Position numbers and translations under genes: made by a program. Under the pieces are notes generated by a model. That model was not told the DNA's origin, searched no databases, and worked only from the letters and a program-made list of their open reading frames with translations. Shown in pieces: positions 32,470-43,485 of a stretch of DNA of 64,000 nucleotides. This DNA comes from Toxotes chatareus. Taxonomy: Eukaryota; Chordata; Actinopteri; Toxotidae. The first letter of the stretch is position 1. Every line of letters begins with the position of its first letter. Location: positions 1-64,000 of the forward strand of contig JAFBJY010000102.1 in assembly GCA_016801885.1 (NCBI GenBank), in the 5' to 3' direction.

Positions 32470-35400
32470 GACAAAGTGTTTGATTCACTGTATTTACTGT
32501 GGTTTTTATTTCCATCAGCTCTTTAGAATATTACCAACATATCATTCTGCCTCTGGGAAATATAGAAAAGGGTGAGGAGGGCAAACAGAGCTTGTTAATA
32601 AGATGAGAGTGTGATCATGTCTGAGACGTGAAATGATTCTGCTTTGTGTTCATGTCTGATAGTGACTGTAACAGTAACAGAACTATAACAGAACTCCTTT
32701 AGACAGTAATGTTAACCTGGGGGTTTGTTCACAACATGTGTGACTGACTGACTCACTGCTCATATTACTGCATTACTGCATTACTAGACTCTGCTCGAAC
32801 TTTGTCTCTGTGTCCCCAGATCTCTGCAGAGAGGAGACGACTGAAGCAAATTATATCCACAGACATTTTACTCTAACAGAACCAGCCTGTCGGTTGTTTA
32901 ATCAAAGTATTCTTCCTTATTCTTTATGCATCTTGTGTGTCTTGCCTTTGAATTACAATAAGGTGCAAAACATCCATAATGTGATGTTATATTATAAAGC
33001 TGCGTGATGAGAAACAAACTCAACAAACTCATAAAACACAAAATCCATCAGCAGCCTCACATCTGTTGTTGTGGAAGAGAAAATTCCTTCTCAGTGAAAT
33101 AAGATATTTTGAATGAAAACCACTTGGGGATAAAATCAAAGTGAAGTTCTGTGTTACACCCACCATCGTGTCTCCTCTATTACTGCATTTAAGCTCCTTA
33201 AGGGGAGAAGAAAACTTCAAAGTCCACCTGTCATATTCAGACGGCAGCAGTGAGGATGAGAGCAGGAAGGAGAGGAGCAACAGACTGAGTGAACCTCACC
33301 ATTACTGTTTGTCATCTGTCAGTTTACTGCTTTCTAGAAAACCTCAGACACTCTGTGTTTCCTGTCTCATTTATTTCAAACAGAGCATCTGAAGAAAGAG
33401 CTGTTTTGTTAAACAGGTGTGTGACATTATTTCCCATCACTTTTCCTTTACTTTGTACTTTTAGCAAATAGCTTTTATGAGTCTTGAATGTAGAAATGTG
33501 AATGTTGCAGCAAGTTGAACACAACTCTACACACATCAGCCTGCTCAGTTCTAACTCTGTCTTTAGCTGTTTACTCTGCTCTTTTTCTGCTGCACATACA
33601 TGAACCAAAAAATCAGCTGTGTTTGGAGATACAACCACTTTGTTCTTGTGGTTTCACTCGTGTGATTAAAACAGTGTCTTTAGTGAAACCATCAGTCGAA
33701 CCATGTCTGTGCTTTGGTGCTGCACTGTCTCTGTCCATGGTGCTGATCCACATCTGTCCACAGACCGTTGTAAAGCCGAAGGACAAGTATGTCTCCATCT
33801 ATCTGCAGCTCACTTCAATAGATATTTATTTGATTGTTGCTGTCATTGGCACAACTTCACCAGCCTGATGAATGATTCTGAATGAACGTGTGAGTACGTC
33901 TCAACACATATGTATATTTATTATACAATCATTACTAAAGTCTTGTGAGAGAGCCAATAAATCCAATGCTCATATTTGTCATATCGACATTTAAGGAGTA
34001 TTGATTGGTTCACAACGTCAACTCATGCATTGAGTAACATGCAAAGAGTTCAATGATTTTTTCTACCTAGTTATTGTAACTGGTAGCGATGAAAAGGCAG
34101 CGTAACATCCCTTCATTCATCATTCACTCTTCTGACTGTTTCTTCATTTGTGATGCATTTGCACAGAAACATTACAAAGCCAGTCTATGAAACTTGTTCA
34201 GCTTGTGCTGCATCCACAGCTGCTGGAGATCAAACCTCACTGAGCTCTGTTTTCACTGCCTATCAGATGAACTTGACCTCTGCCTGCACTGAAATGTTTC
34301 CTCAGAGTGGATGTTTCCAATCAGTCCTCATTTGCTTGTCACAAGTAAATAATGAAATCATTCAAAACACAAACCACTTGTGTTCATTGGCTCATATTGT
34401 TTAACACCAGTCTAATTCCAACCTGCTACATCCATGGTATCATCTAATCCCACTTAGCCAGATGTTTGACTGACTGTAATATTCTCAACATGATGAAACT
34501 ACTCATAAAGTCAATCTAACATTTGATCATGTGATCAGTTATAGTTGACCAATGTGTGTATGAACAGTGGTTACATACATAACCTTTGAAACTGTGTGTG
34601 TGAACACGAGCACGTGTCATAGTTGTACTAGAGTTCATAAACAGAAGGCACCACACATCTGCTGTTCACTGGATGTTGAGCTGAGGAGATTGAAAATCTG
34701 TGACTGATTAATGTGAAGGAACACTTAAAATTCATGAGCCATTTATTATGTTTTTGTTACTTTATTCTTATGTGTTGATTTGAGTAACTGAACAAATCCA
34801 CATACAGCTCAAGTGTTAAAGTAGCTCCAGGATCTTTGTTTGCTCCCAGAGTTCACACTTCTGGGCTTCTGTTATCATTTCCATTCACCTTGTAATGTAG
34901 TCAGACAGCTGCTGTGTCTGAAGTCACTGTGAACTCTCTGTATTAAACCAGACTATGATCTTTGCTAAACCTCTGTTTAGCTGCAGAACTGCATCTTATT
35001 TCCACTTTTCTAAAACACCTTCAGTTCTACTGAGCTAACGAGCAGACTTTACAGATTAAGATGGAAATTCCAGGTTTGGTCATTAGGTTTGTACAACACC
35101 AAATATGTTCAGGATGCAATGATGTTTATCAAAGAAATATCTGTCACCTCATCAACAACACATCTGTTGGCACATCTGGAGAAGAACACAGCTATGAGAA
35201 ATGAGTCATGGACATGAACCAGATTCAGACATGTTGGACCACTTCAGTCCATCTGAACGTGTCTTAGAATATATTGGTTTAATACATGTATCTGTTTCTG
35301 TATGGGCAGTTTGTTCTCTTCACTTAAAGATGCTCCATGCTCTGATGCAGGATCTCCAGTGTAAGTGAAGTGTAACTAATGAGCTGCTCAGGTTTTGTTT

Positions 35401-35489
35401 TCATGCTTCACTTTTTACCTTTGGGACATCTTGTCTTTTACGGCTTTGATGGTGATTGTTAGGAGTAAGAGCGCAGCAGAGGTTCTCAA
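32470..35489. other. About 3 kb with no supported gene
   Basis: Only short frames, AT-rich and without recognisable protein motifs or terminal repeats. It could be intron or intergenic DNA, possibly with very old repeats. Confidence 0.6.
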
Positions 35490-36080
35490 ATCTTGGAGAT
35501 CCATGATTTCTGAAATACTGTACATCTGTACATGAAATCAAGTTGCCTTCAATCAACCCTTAGGACATGCAGACTTACAGTGGAGAATCCTTCATGGCAC
35601 TGTGGCAGTGAACTCTTTTATTTCTGTCCTTGACTCTGCAGTGGAGGATGTATGTCCCTTCTGTGGTCAGGGAGAGACACTGTTTCATTGTTTCTCTGAA
35701 TGTGTACGTTTGACACCTCTGTTTGCTCTGTTGAAAGCCATCTTTGGTAGGTATGGTGAACCTTTCACAAAGCATGTTTTTATTTGTGGTATAAAGTACA
35801 GCCACCAGAAGAAGAGTATGTGTCAGTTTTTAAACTTTGTCATAGGGCAAGCTAAGATGGCAGTGTATGTGAGCAGGAGGAGGAAGATGGAAGACATACT
35901 GGATGTAGATCTGCTCACAGTCTTTGTAAAAGGGGTGAAATCCAGACTCATGACAGATTTTAGTTATAAAGCTGTCAATGACATGGACAGTTTCTGTGAG
36001 GTCTGGGTTGTTGCAGATGGAGACATGCTCTACTCAGTAAAAGAGGCACAATTAATTTTTAGAAATGTCCTGATGTGATG
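35490..36080 (+). pseudogene. LINE C-terminal zinc-binding region (Tx1/L1-like)
   Basis: The frame 35602-36078 (with upstream sequence reading WRILHGTVAVNSF) contains VCPFCGQGETLFHCFSEC, a C-x2-C..H..C pattern typical of the zinc-binding domain after the reverse transcriptase of Tx1/L1-type LINEs. FALLKAIFGRYG and FLNFVIGQAKMAVYVSRRR follow. The end is a natural stop at 36078, then an AT-rich 3' region. The reverse transcriptase itself is absent, so this is a 5'-truncated insertion. Confidence 0.65.
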
Positions 36081-36334
36081 ATGGTGATGATAATTTAATG
36101 TGATATAAATGATTTTTGTTTTGAGTGTACCGTGTATAGACGATTCAACAAATGTATGGTTAAAAATCAAAATCTCTCTATCTCTCACATAAATGAAAAA
36201 GGCTTGGTCGGATAAATGAGAGAGGTTCGCCAGACCAGATCTCTTCTAGGACCTTTTGACAATGAAATGCCTCGTGGTGGAGATGCTTGCGGCTGCTGGT
36301 TGCCTCATACTCTCAACAGAAAACTTTATAAACA

Positions 36335-36550
36335 GGCTCTTTATACATACTAAAACGCCACGAACAAATCCAATGTTGAATAGGGACATTAATCATCTGG
36401 ATTTCTCCACAAATCCAAGCACAAGAAGCCACGAAAAATGAGCTTTTCCACCTAACAAGAATTTTCTGACTACTCATCATCTGATAAAGTTTGTTACTAT
36501 CTTTGATTACTTACAAGTCCATTTTTATCCAACATTGGCTCAGACACACA
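36335..36550. repeat. 5S-associated spacer repeat, copy 2 (partial)
   Basis: Matches 15530-15725 through 'acatactaaaacgccacgaa', 'caagcacaagaagccacga' and 'tccaacattg'. The 5S sequence expected at its left edge is not present. The right edge stops where Maverick copy B begins. Confidence 0.75.
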
Positions 36551-36551
36551 T

Positions 36552-36825
36552 GAGAGAATAAGGGTACACCCTTATGTCAAAAAGGGTGATTTATGACCCC
36601 CTAATTTGTGACCACCCCCAACGCCCACCACGTGGCGTAAGCCCTGCCCACTTGTGACATCACTTCTTAACTCCATCCACCGAACCCCCACCGCTGTATG
36701 ACATCACTTCCTAGACCCTCCCACTGTATTCCCCCAACCCTTTTCTGACATCACTTCCTTCATCCTACCCCTTCATTGTTTTTCCATTCCATTCAAGACA
36801 ACATGAAATAAATATAAATAAAATA
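36552..36825. repeat. Left terminal inverted repeat of Maverick copy B
   Basis: It begins AGAGAATAAGGGTACACCC at about 36553. The reverse complement of the right end begins AGAGAGTAAGAGTACACCC. The similarity continues for about 260 bp, to the AT-rich 'gaaataaatataaataaaat'. It contains three TGACATCACTTC motifs (octamer starts 36655, 36699 and 36746), spaced 44 and 47 bp. Confidence 0.85.
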
Positions 36826-38054
36826 GGGGTGTTTGATGTGAACATTTGGATGTGCTTGATGTGAACATTTGGGTGTGCTTGAGTTTCAGATCAAAGGGTC
36901 AATATGCAATGTTGTAGATTCTAAGGCGTCTCGTGACGAGGCATTTGTTGATTCGAGCATGTCACAAAGGTGAGAAAAAATCTCCTTCCTCCGTTTGCTA
37001 TAACTCGCTTCCACCCCGCCCAATTTGCTTCCTACGCTCCTATCCCTGGGAAAACCCCTCCCCGTATCATCACACCTCTCCAGCAATTTTCTGCAGGACG
37101 ATATAAATATATAAAAAAAAGTGTTTATAAAAGTTCTGAAAACACAAACTTTCAAAGTTGCAAAATAAAATAAAATTGAGGAGTGACAAAAGTCATTTTC
37201 CCGTTCTTCCATGGACCTTACTCTCTGCAGAATGTCTGAAGGTCCGCCTCTGCAGAAAGTATCACACAGTTTCATATCAAAGGGTCAAAATGCAATGTTG
37301 TAGACTCTAAGACGTCTCATGACAAAGCATTTGTTGTTTAGGGTGCATCAAAGAAAAATAAAAACAGAGAAAGGTATAAATGTGCAAGTGAGAAAGTAGC
37401 GTTACATAGGGATCGGACTACACCGGCAAGATGACTCGTGGTAGGAATACAAATTTACCAGCTCGATCCTATGCCTTTTAAAAAATACAATAAAGCAAAT
37501 AAAACATTTTGTTTTTTCTTAGTTAGAATTTTCCAATAATGTTTACAGAGGAGCGCCGCCCTAGAGGCCGGCGGAGTACTGTGTAACTTAATGAGAATAC
37601 ATTTAAAGAGTAATTCCCACGTATATATTTTTAAAAGCAAATGAATTCAAATAATGATTCAATTATTTTTGTGTGCATGCATTTCCACAGAATTTCAACA
37701 TCCCCTCTTAAGGATTTACCTCTTGAAAACATCCCATCTGTGAGTTTAAAATAATATTTTTATCTGTGCGTATGTTTACAGAGCCTCAACCTGCCAGTCC
37801 AGTCAATCAGCAACCTGAAGTTGATACATCGGACAAACGGGTGAAGATCTGGGAACCTGTGCAATTTAGAAGAGGATTTCAGTCTCCACTTGTGATTCTG
37901 GCTCTGGCTCCGGTTCTGGTTCTGGTTCCGGTTCCCGCTCCCACCATTCTCAACATTCTCGGAGGGATCATAGAGCACTTCCCACAGTGGTGAATATCAT
38001 TATCAGTAACGCAACATTCCACTTCCACTCTTGGTTTAAAAAAAAAAAAAAAAA
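36826..38054 (+). other. Leader region of Maverick copy B
   Basis: About 1.2 kb before the polymerase frame. It holds a 78-bp direct repeat (36883-36960 and 37268-37345, both with 'caatgttgtaga') and a short frame at 37766-37993 that starts MRMFTEPQPASPVNQQPEV, with an unusual Val/Pro-rich end encoded by repeated ggttctg-type units. I cannot assign it. It may be a remnant of a left-side gene. Confidence 0.5.
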
Positions 38055-41000
38055 ATGGATAAAGAGTTCATAGTTATTCCCAAAGAGTTAGAAGAAATTG
38101 TAGAAGAACTGAATAACCTTCCACCTGTTTCTGAAATAAATGTTCAAAATGCTGGTGCAGAAAATTCTGGTGCAGAGAATTACTTTCAACCCTTAGAAAA
38201 TGCTCTCCAGCATCTTTTGCTTTTGTCGGCACCAGCAAACCCTCCAAACCCTGAACATTATTTCCAGCCCTTAGAAAATGCTCTTCAAAGCCTCACCTCC
38301 CCTAGCTCACCCGTCAGCGATGCCCATGCAGCTTCCCGGTACCCTCATCATCAGAGACAGACTCTGTTCCAGAGCATCGAGGGGGAAATTTTAGAATCCC
38401 CACTGATTCCTCCCCTCCATCCACTTCCAGAACAATGACCTGCGACCGATTTAACAATGTGGAAATAAGATGTGCCTTCGCCGTCCCTCCCCCCGAAAAT
38501 GTACCCGATCTTGTACCCAACGTGTTGTACGCCTTTGTGCTTTTCCAGACACAAAGAGCCTCAGCAGAGGGGTGAAAAGCAAATAAGTACTTGTAATATG
38601 ATTAAAATATGTAGGGATTGCAAAAATCTGTACACTGTTCAGTTTACACTGTCAGTAAAAGTCTCACACCTGTCCTCTAAAGATGTGTCACATCTGTGGG
38701 GAAAAAGTAGCCCTCAACAGCTTGAGCACGGAGTAGCACCAATGCTACATCCAGCCTCTCCTGCCAGTGACAGAGCACAGTGAGAAATTGATTTTTTATG
38801 ATTTTGAAACATTTGTAGACAAGGAAGGGGTGGGGTGCATGTCCCTTACTTGGTGTGCACCAAAACATGGAAGGGTAAAAAAGTGAGCCTCTTACGGTTT
38901 AGACTGTGTAAGAGACTTTCTCCTGCATTTCATGAGACCTCTTTACCAGGGAGCCATGTTTATAGCTCACAATGCACGAGGTTTTGATAGCTACCTGATC
39001 CGCAACTGCATGACAGAACTGGGTTATAAACCTTCTCACGTCATCATGCACGGCAGTAAAGTTCTGAGTTTCACAGACCCGGATTTCCGTTTAAAATTCA
39101 TTGACTCCTTATGTTTTCTCACCATGTCTCTAAACGCTATGCCCAAAGCCTTAGGTTTTAGCAACCAGAGCAAGGGATACTTCCCTCACAGGTTCAGCTC
39201 AAGGGAGCACATGAGATACGTCAGGCCCTACCTCCTCCCGACAATTATGGTGTAGAACGCATTACAGCGCATCAGCGAACAGAGTTTAACAGTTGGTATG
39301 AAACAGCTTCACAGGGCATCTTTCACTTTGAAAAGGAAGCCCTGCAGTACTGTAAAAATGATGTCGCTATCCTATTAGAGGGATGTGCCAGATTCAGGAA
39401 CCAGTTTCTCAAAGATACTGGGGTGGACCCTTTCAGCAGCGTGACTATCGCCTCTGTCTGCATGAAAGTGTTTCTCACCAATTTCCTGCTCCCTAAATCC
39501 TTAGCCGTACCTTCAGCTGTCACATTCTGCTCTGTCCCTCTCCTGCCCTGCTGCTCAGCCACACCCCTCATCAGCCCAACTAATTCCACCTGCTGCTGTC
39601 ACCTGTTCACCATCTCCAATCAAGCCAGTATATATGCAGCTTCACTCCTCTCACTCATTGCCAGATCACCTGATAATTACAGGCATCAGTGTAAAAACTA
39701 TTCAAGCGACTCCATCCAGTGGTTAGAGTGGGTAGCACGTACAGAAAACAGATTTATCCAGCATGCGTTGAACTGAGGTGAAAAACAAATCGGCCCTTAC
39801 TATGTAGATGGTTATGCCGAAATTGATGGTGTAAAGTACGCATGGGAGTTTCTAGGATGCTTTTATCATGGTTGCCCAACCTGCTTTCAACCTTATGAGA
39901 CATGCCCTTTGACAGGAGCCCCCTATGAAGCGCTGCATGAAGCTACTGCATTTCTCGAACGCTTTTGAGCCCCTGAACCTCTCTCCCTATGTCAAGCTCT
40001 TTACGGAGGCAGGACCTGCGCCGTGAAGTTGAGACACACGGCTGCCTCTGACAAAACCGTGCAGTATGTGGACGTGACGTCTCTGTACCCCTACATTAAC
40101 TGTAGCTTTCCGTACCGACTAAGCCACCCTACCATCATATCCAAAGACTTTGATGACCCACGAAACTACTTTGGGCTCATCAGCGCCGTCATCTACCCTC
40201 CTCGCAGTCTCTTTTTCTCCGTACTGCCTTACAAAACATCTCAAGGTAAATTGGTGTTCACCCTCTGCCGCACGTGTGCTGAAACAAACAATCAGACATC
40301 CTCTTGCAAACACGATGATGAGGCTAGAGTGTTGACCTGGGTGTGGGTCAGCATTGAATTCAACAAAGCTCTGGATCGGGGTTACAGTCGCTGAGATTAA
40401 CGAGGTGTGGCACTTTGACAGACGTAGCGATTCCATCTTTGTCAACTACATACATACTTTTCTGAAAGGAAAGCAGGAGGCTTCGGGGTACCCCCCAGAG
40501 GCGTGTGATGAGGAAACCCGAAAAGTACATCAGAGACTACCGGCTCCATCAAGGCATTCAATTAGACGCTAGCAAAATAGAGCCAGGAGACAGGTGACTA
40601 AGCTCTGCCTCAACAGCTTCTGGGGTAAGTTTGCCCAAAGAACCAATATGACAAGAACTCAGTCAGTGAACCGGAGCAGTTTTTCCGCTTCATGTTTTCA
40701 GGACAGTACCATGTACTTTGCCTTCCTCAGCGACAAAACTGCTATGGTTCAGTGGAAATACCACGAACGATGCGTTGTATCCCCTGGCAGATCCAATAAT
40801 GTTTTCATCGCCACCTTCACCACCGCCTACGCCCATCTCAAGTTGTATGGGTATCTGGAACAATTAGGAGACAGGGTCCTCTATACCGACACAGACAGCG
40901 TGATTTATTCGGTCAAAGAGGGAGAGTCCCCTTGAACTGGGTCATTATCTGGGGGATTTGATGGATGAGCTGGGAGGTGACAGCATTCAAGAACACGCCG

Positions 41001-41308
41001 CTGCTGGTCCCAAAAGTTATGCCTACCAAACTAGAAATAGTAAAAAGGTAGTGATGCGCGTCAAGGGTATCACTCAGGCCCGAGAGTGCAGCGAGCGAGT
41101 CAACTTCGATACTGTGAAAGAGCTGGTGGAAGGTTATTGGGATGAGTCCAGGGAGAGGAAGGGGGTGATTCATATCCCTCAGCACAACATTGTTAGGGAT
41201 AAAAAGAGACTGCTGCTGAAAAATTCAGCATTCCAGAAAAAGTTTAGAGTGGTGTATGACAAAAGACGTCTGTTTAGCGACGGAACAAGTCCGCCTTTCG
41301 GATATTGA
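38055..41308 (+). pseudogene. Maverick protein-primed DNA polymerase B, broken
   Basis: The ATG at 38055 follows an A-run and opens MDKEFIVIPKELEEIVEEL, with a repeated YFQPLENALQ motif. Exonuclease blocks: FYDFETFVD (about 38790-38816), FIAHNARGFDSYL (about 38959) and QYCKNDVAILL (about 39346). Polymerase blocks: YVDVTSLYPYIN (about 40066), KLCLNSFWGKFAQR (about 40600) and LYTDTDSVIYSV (about 40880). It ends PPFGY at 41308. The enzyme copies the linear element with a protein primer. Frames change near 38440, 38880, 39260, 39960, 40390, 40570 and 40930, and an in-frame insertion lies at 39516-39668, so it is inactive. Its size and motif order fit the family. Confidence 0.9.
39516..39668. mobile_element. 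153-bp insertion inside the polymerase gene
   Basis: Polymerase sequence resumes on both sides (…KSLAVPS before, PDNYRHQ after), with TCA at 39513-39515 and again at 39666-39668. The inserted 153 bp resembles the ends of other fish non-autonomous transposons ('cacctgctgctgtcacctgt'). It is exactly 51 codons without a stop, so the frame 39423-39776 reads through. The identity of the inserted element is not certain. Confidence 0.6.
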
Positions 41309-41327
41309 TCATATCACCGTGTCTGTG

Positions 41328-41840
41328 ATGGAGGAAATTAACTTTGATCTTCAACTTACTGCACCTTTTTCATGTCTGGTGGTGGGACCCAACAGTTGTG
41401 GGAAAACCTATTTTGTAAAAAAGTGTTAGCAGTCATTGAGCAGTCATTTGATTATTCTGGACGATGTTATTTTTCAGGCCTCTGACCATCCCGAAGTGGT
41501 TAGAATTTTCACACAGTACAGACATCATAGACGTATGAGCGTCATGATGCTCACTCAAAATGTATTTCATCGAGGCAAATACAGCCGCACCATCAGTCTA
41601 AACAGTAATTATATGGTGCTCTTTAAAAATCCTTGAGATAAATTACAGGTGAATGTATTAGCTCATCAGATCTTTCCTTCCCAAAAAGCCTTTTTTCTGG
41701 AAAGTTTTGAAGACGCCATCAAAGACCCTCACGGCTATTTAATCGTCGACCTCACACCCGCCTGCCCAGAAAGGTACAGACTGAGAACCTGGATACTCCC
41801 CGGTCAGTGGCTGACTGTTTACGTTCCAAAACCCAGATAA
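41328..41840 (+). pseudogene. Maverick genome-packaging ATPase, internally deleted
   Basis: The ATG at 41328 opens MEEINFDLQLTAPFSCLVVG and the Walker A motif GPNSCGKTYFVKK. After a stop the next frame reads SSHLIILDDVIF (Walker B with two Asp), then SVMMLTQNVFHRGK, SLNSNYMVLFKNP and, after another stop, LAHQIFPSQKAFFLESFEDA. This is the FtsK/HerA-type (A32-like) ATPase that packages DNA in related viruses. Walker A and B are only about 12 codons apart here, whereas this family normally has some 60-80 residues between them. A segment has been deleted, on top of two stops. Confidence 0.85.
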
Positions 41841-41859
41841 ATTCCTCCTCCTCCTCGCC

Positions 41860-42207
41860 ATGTTGACCCTTATAAAAAGGAACGGTGCCTTACTCAAAGC
41901 TCTGTACCTGGCTACGCCTCAGAAACATCGAGATATTCTAGCTCACTCCTTGCTGGACTTTCTCAATGCCTTGTGTGAGATCGCAGTCAATCTTTTGAAA
42001 GGCAACATTCCCCTCTCATCTCAGGAATACACAAAACTAAAGAGACAGAAAAAAATTATCATACTGCTGGTGGACAGAAAAGTGGGTTTGAAACGCAAAA
42101 AGCAAGTGTTGAAGAAGCAGACAGGCGGATTTCTTTTACCCCTTCTTTCAGCCACTATACCTATCATCGGAAACCTTGTAGGAGGACTTAATAGAAAATG
42201 TCTCTGA
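41860..42207 (+). CDS. Maverick pX-like small basic protein, intact frame
   Basis: A complete 115-codon frame, one of the few intact ones in the element. Residues 1-60 are helical and mixed (LTLIKRNGALLKALYL, HSLLDFLNALCEIAVNLLKG). Residues 65-90 are strongly basic (KLKRQKKI, KRKKQVLKKQ). The last 25 are Gly-rich and hydrophobic, with LLPLLSATIPIIGNLVGGL. This basic region plus hydrophobic C-terminus is found at the same place in Polintons/adintoviruses and has been compared with the adenovirus core protein X, suggesting DNA condensation or membrane activity. It lies 19 bp after the ATPase stop and overlaps the next start at 42198. Confidence 0.6.
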   Translation: MLTLIKRNGALLKALYLATPQKHRDILAHSLLDFLNALCEIAVNLLKGNIPLSSQEYTKLKRQKKIIILLVDRKVGLKRKKQVLKKQTGGFLLPLLSATIPIIGNLVGGLNRKCL

Positions 42208-42535
42208 AGACGACCCAAAAAATGTTTCTCCTCTCACTCCAGCAGTTGAGCCGTCTGACCCGCCCTGAATCTTCTACTTCTATCAGACAGCCAAAGAGGA
42301 TTTGGATGTTCAAATGAGGGAGATTTTAAGTGAACGTGGATTGAGTTCTTATGGAAAAATTAAAAAATACGCACATCAACAGTTTCGTCATCTCAAAACG
42401 GACGACATGCCTGGCCTTTGGCAGGTGGAAGACCAAGTAGAGAAGAAAACCTCTCCATGATGGATTAGACCACTGAAAGAGGGAGAGGATAAAAAGACAG
42501 GAAAAACCTTCTGCATGGATCAACTTTTCCCCATA
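42198..42535 (+). pseudogene. Maverick second small ORF, shortened
   Basis: The ATG at 42198 opens MSLKTTQKMFLLSLQQLSRL. In a shifted frame, KEDLDVQMREILSERGLSSY and GKIKKYAH follow, then HLKTDDMPGLWQ. Against copy A (2400-3110) the central 350 bp or so are missing between KKYA and the LKTDD segment. It starts inside the end of the pX-like gene, a 10-base overlap. Function unknown. Confidence 0.55.
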
Positions 42536-42744
42536 AGTGTAACAAATGACTTATAGTCTGTCCTTTTCTTAATATAATCTTTATTCATCAGTGTTCAAAA
42601 GTCTACGGTACATTTTTTTATTATGCATTTTATAAGGAAAAAATGGGGGAAGAAAATAAATCAAATAAGATCATCTGTATCAATCTTTAAACATTTGTAA
42701 AAAGCAAGTCAGGTGGGTAAAAGAGTCACAGGATGCAGACTTTC

Positions 42745-43195
42745 AGATACAGTGTTTGTATTTTTTCACAAAGTCAGAGACAGTCATCATTTTTGGATGC
42801 ATCCAGGTGGTACAAAGACAGTACACGTCGAAACAATAATCCATGAGGCACGCTGGCAGAGAAGATAAATGCAGTTTTGGCCACAGGTGGTGGATTTGGG
42901 TGTTAGCTGCTGTCGATTGGTTGAAGCTGTCAGTATAATATTTCAGTAGATCAGTTTTCCAAAAACTGCAAGATACTTGAAGGGTAATGAACAAAGTCAA
43001 GGGCAGACCGTAAGAGTCAAAAAAAAGGTGGTTATGCCAGCCGTGTTCACCAAGCATGTGAGACGGGTGTGTGTTGATGATAAAGTACGCGGGGGTTCTA
43101 AGTCAGCAAGGGGAGCTGGTCCGAGGCCCGCACACTGCAAAATACATCACCCAGCATATGATGCAAAAGATTTTCCAGCTAATGATTATGCTTTT
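42745..43195 (-). pseudogene. Maverick adenain-like protease, copy B
   Basis: The minus-strand frame 43057-42743 contains HLFFDSYGLPL and, near its end, DYCFDVYCLCTT and VSDFVKKYKHC. FFDSYG and a C-rich catalytic block are characters of the adenovirus-type (C5) protease in Polintons. The upstream part with the catalytic His is out of frame between 43060 and 43195. It is better preserved in the middle than copy A (3230-3740). Confidence 0.65.
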
Positions 43196-43198
43196 TTT

Positions 43199-43485
43199 TT
43201 AGTTAATAATAATCCACCAGCACCTGTCGTTTAGAGTTGATCTCCAAAATGGAATCTTAACAAGCGTACACAAACAGAGTGGTAGTGTGGGGGCAGGGGA
43301 ACTCTGAATCTCTTCTCCAGTCTTAGATTTCCATTGGAAATGGGGGACAAAGCATCGTTGTCTTCTCCCAAGTTGAGATTGAATACAAACAAAGAGTAAC
43401 ATTTGTTAAATTCTTGATGGTTGATGCTCAGAGGTAAAGCTTTGAGATGCCTCCCAGTGGCCACGAACATGTTGTAAAATTCTTC
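43199..43485 (-). pseudogene. Maverick major capsid protein, C-terminal piece only
   Basis: The minus-strand frame 43470-43231 opens MFVATGRHLKALPLSINHQE and has YSLFVFNLNLGEDND, matching the capsid C-terminus of copy A at 4030-3800. The homology stops at about 43485 with 'aaaattct', beyond which the right terminal repeat begins. About 340 upstream codons are deleted. Confidence 0.8.
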
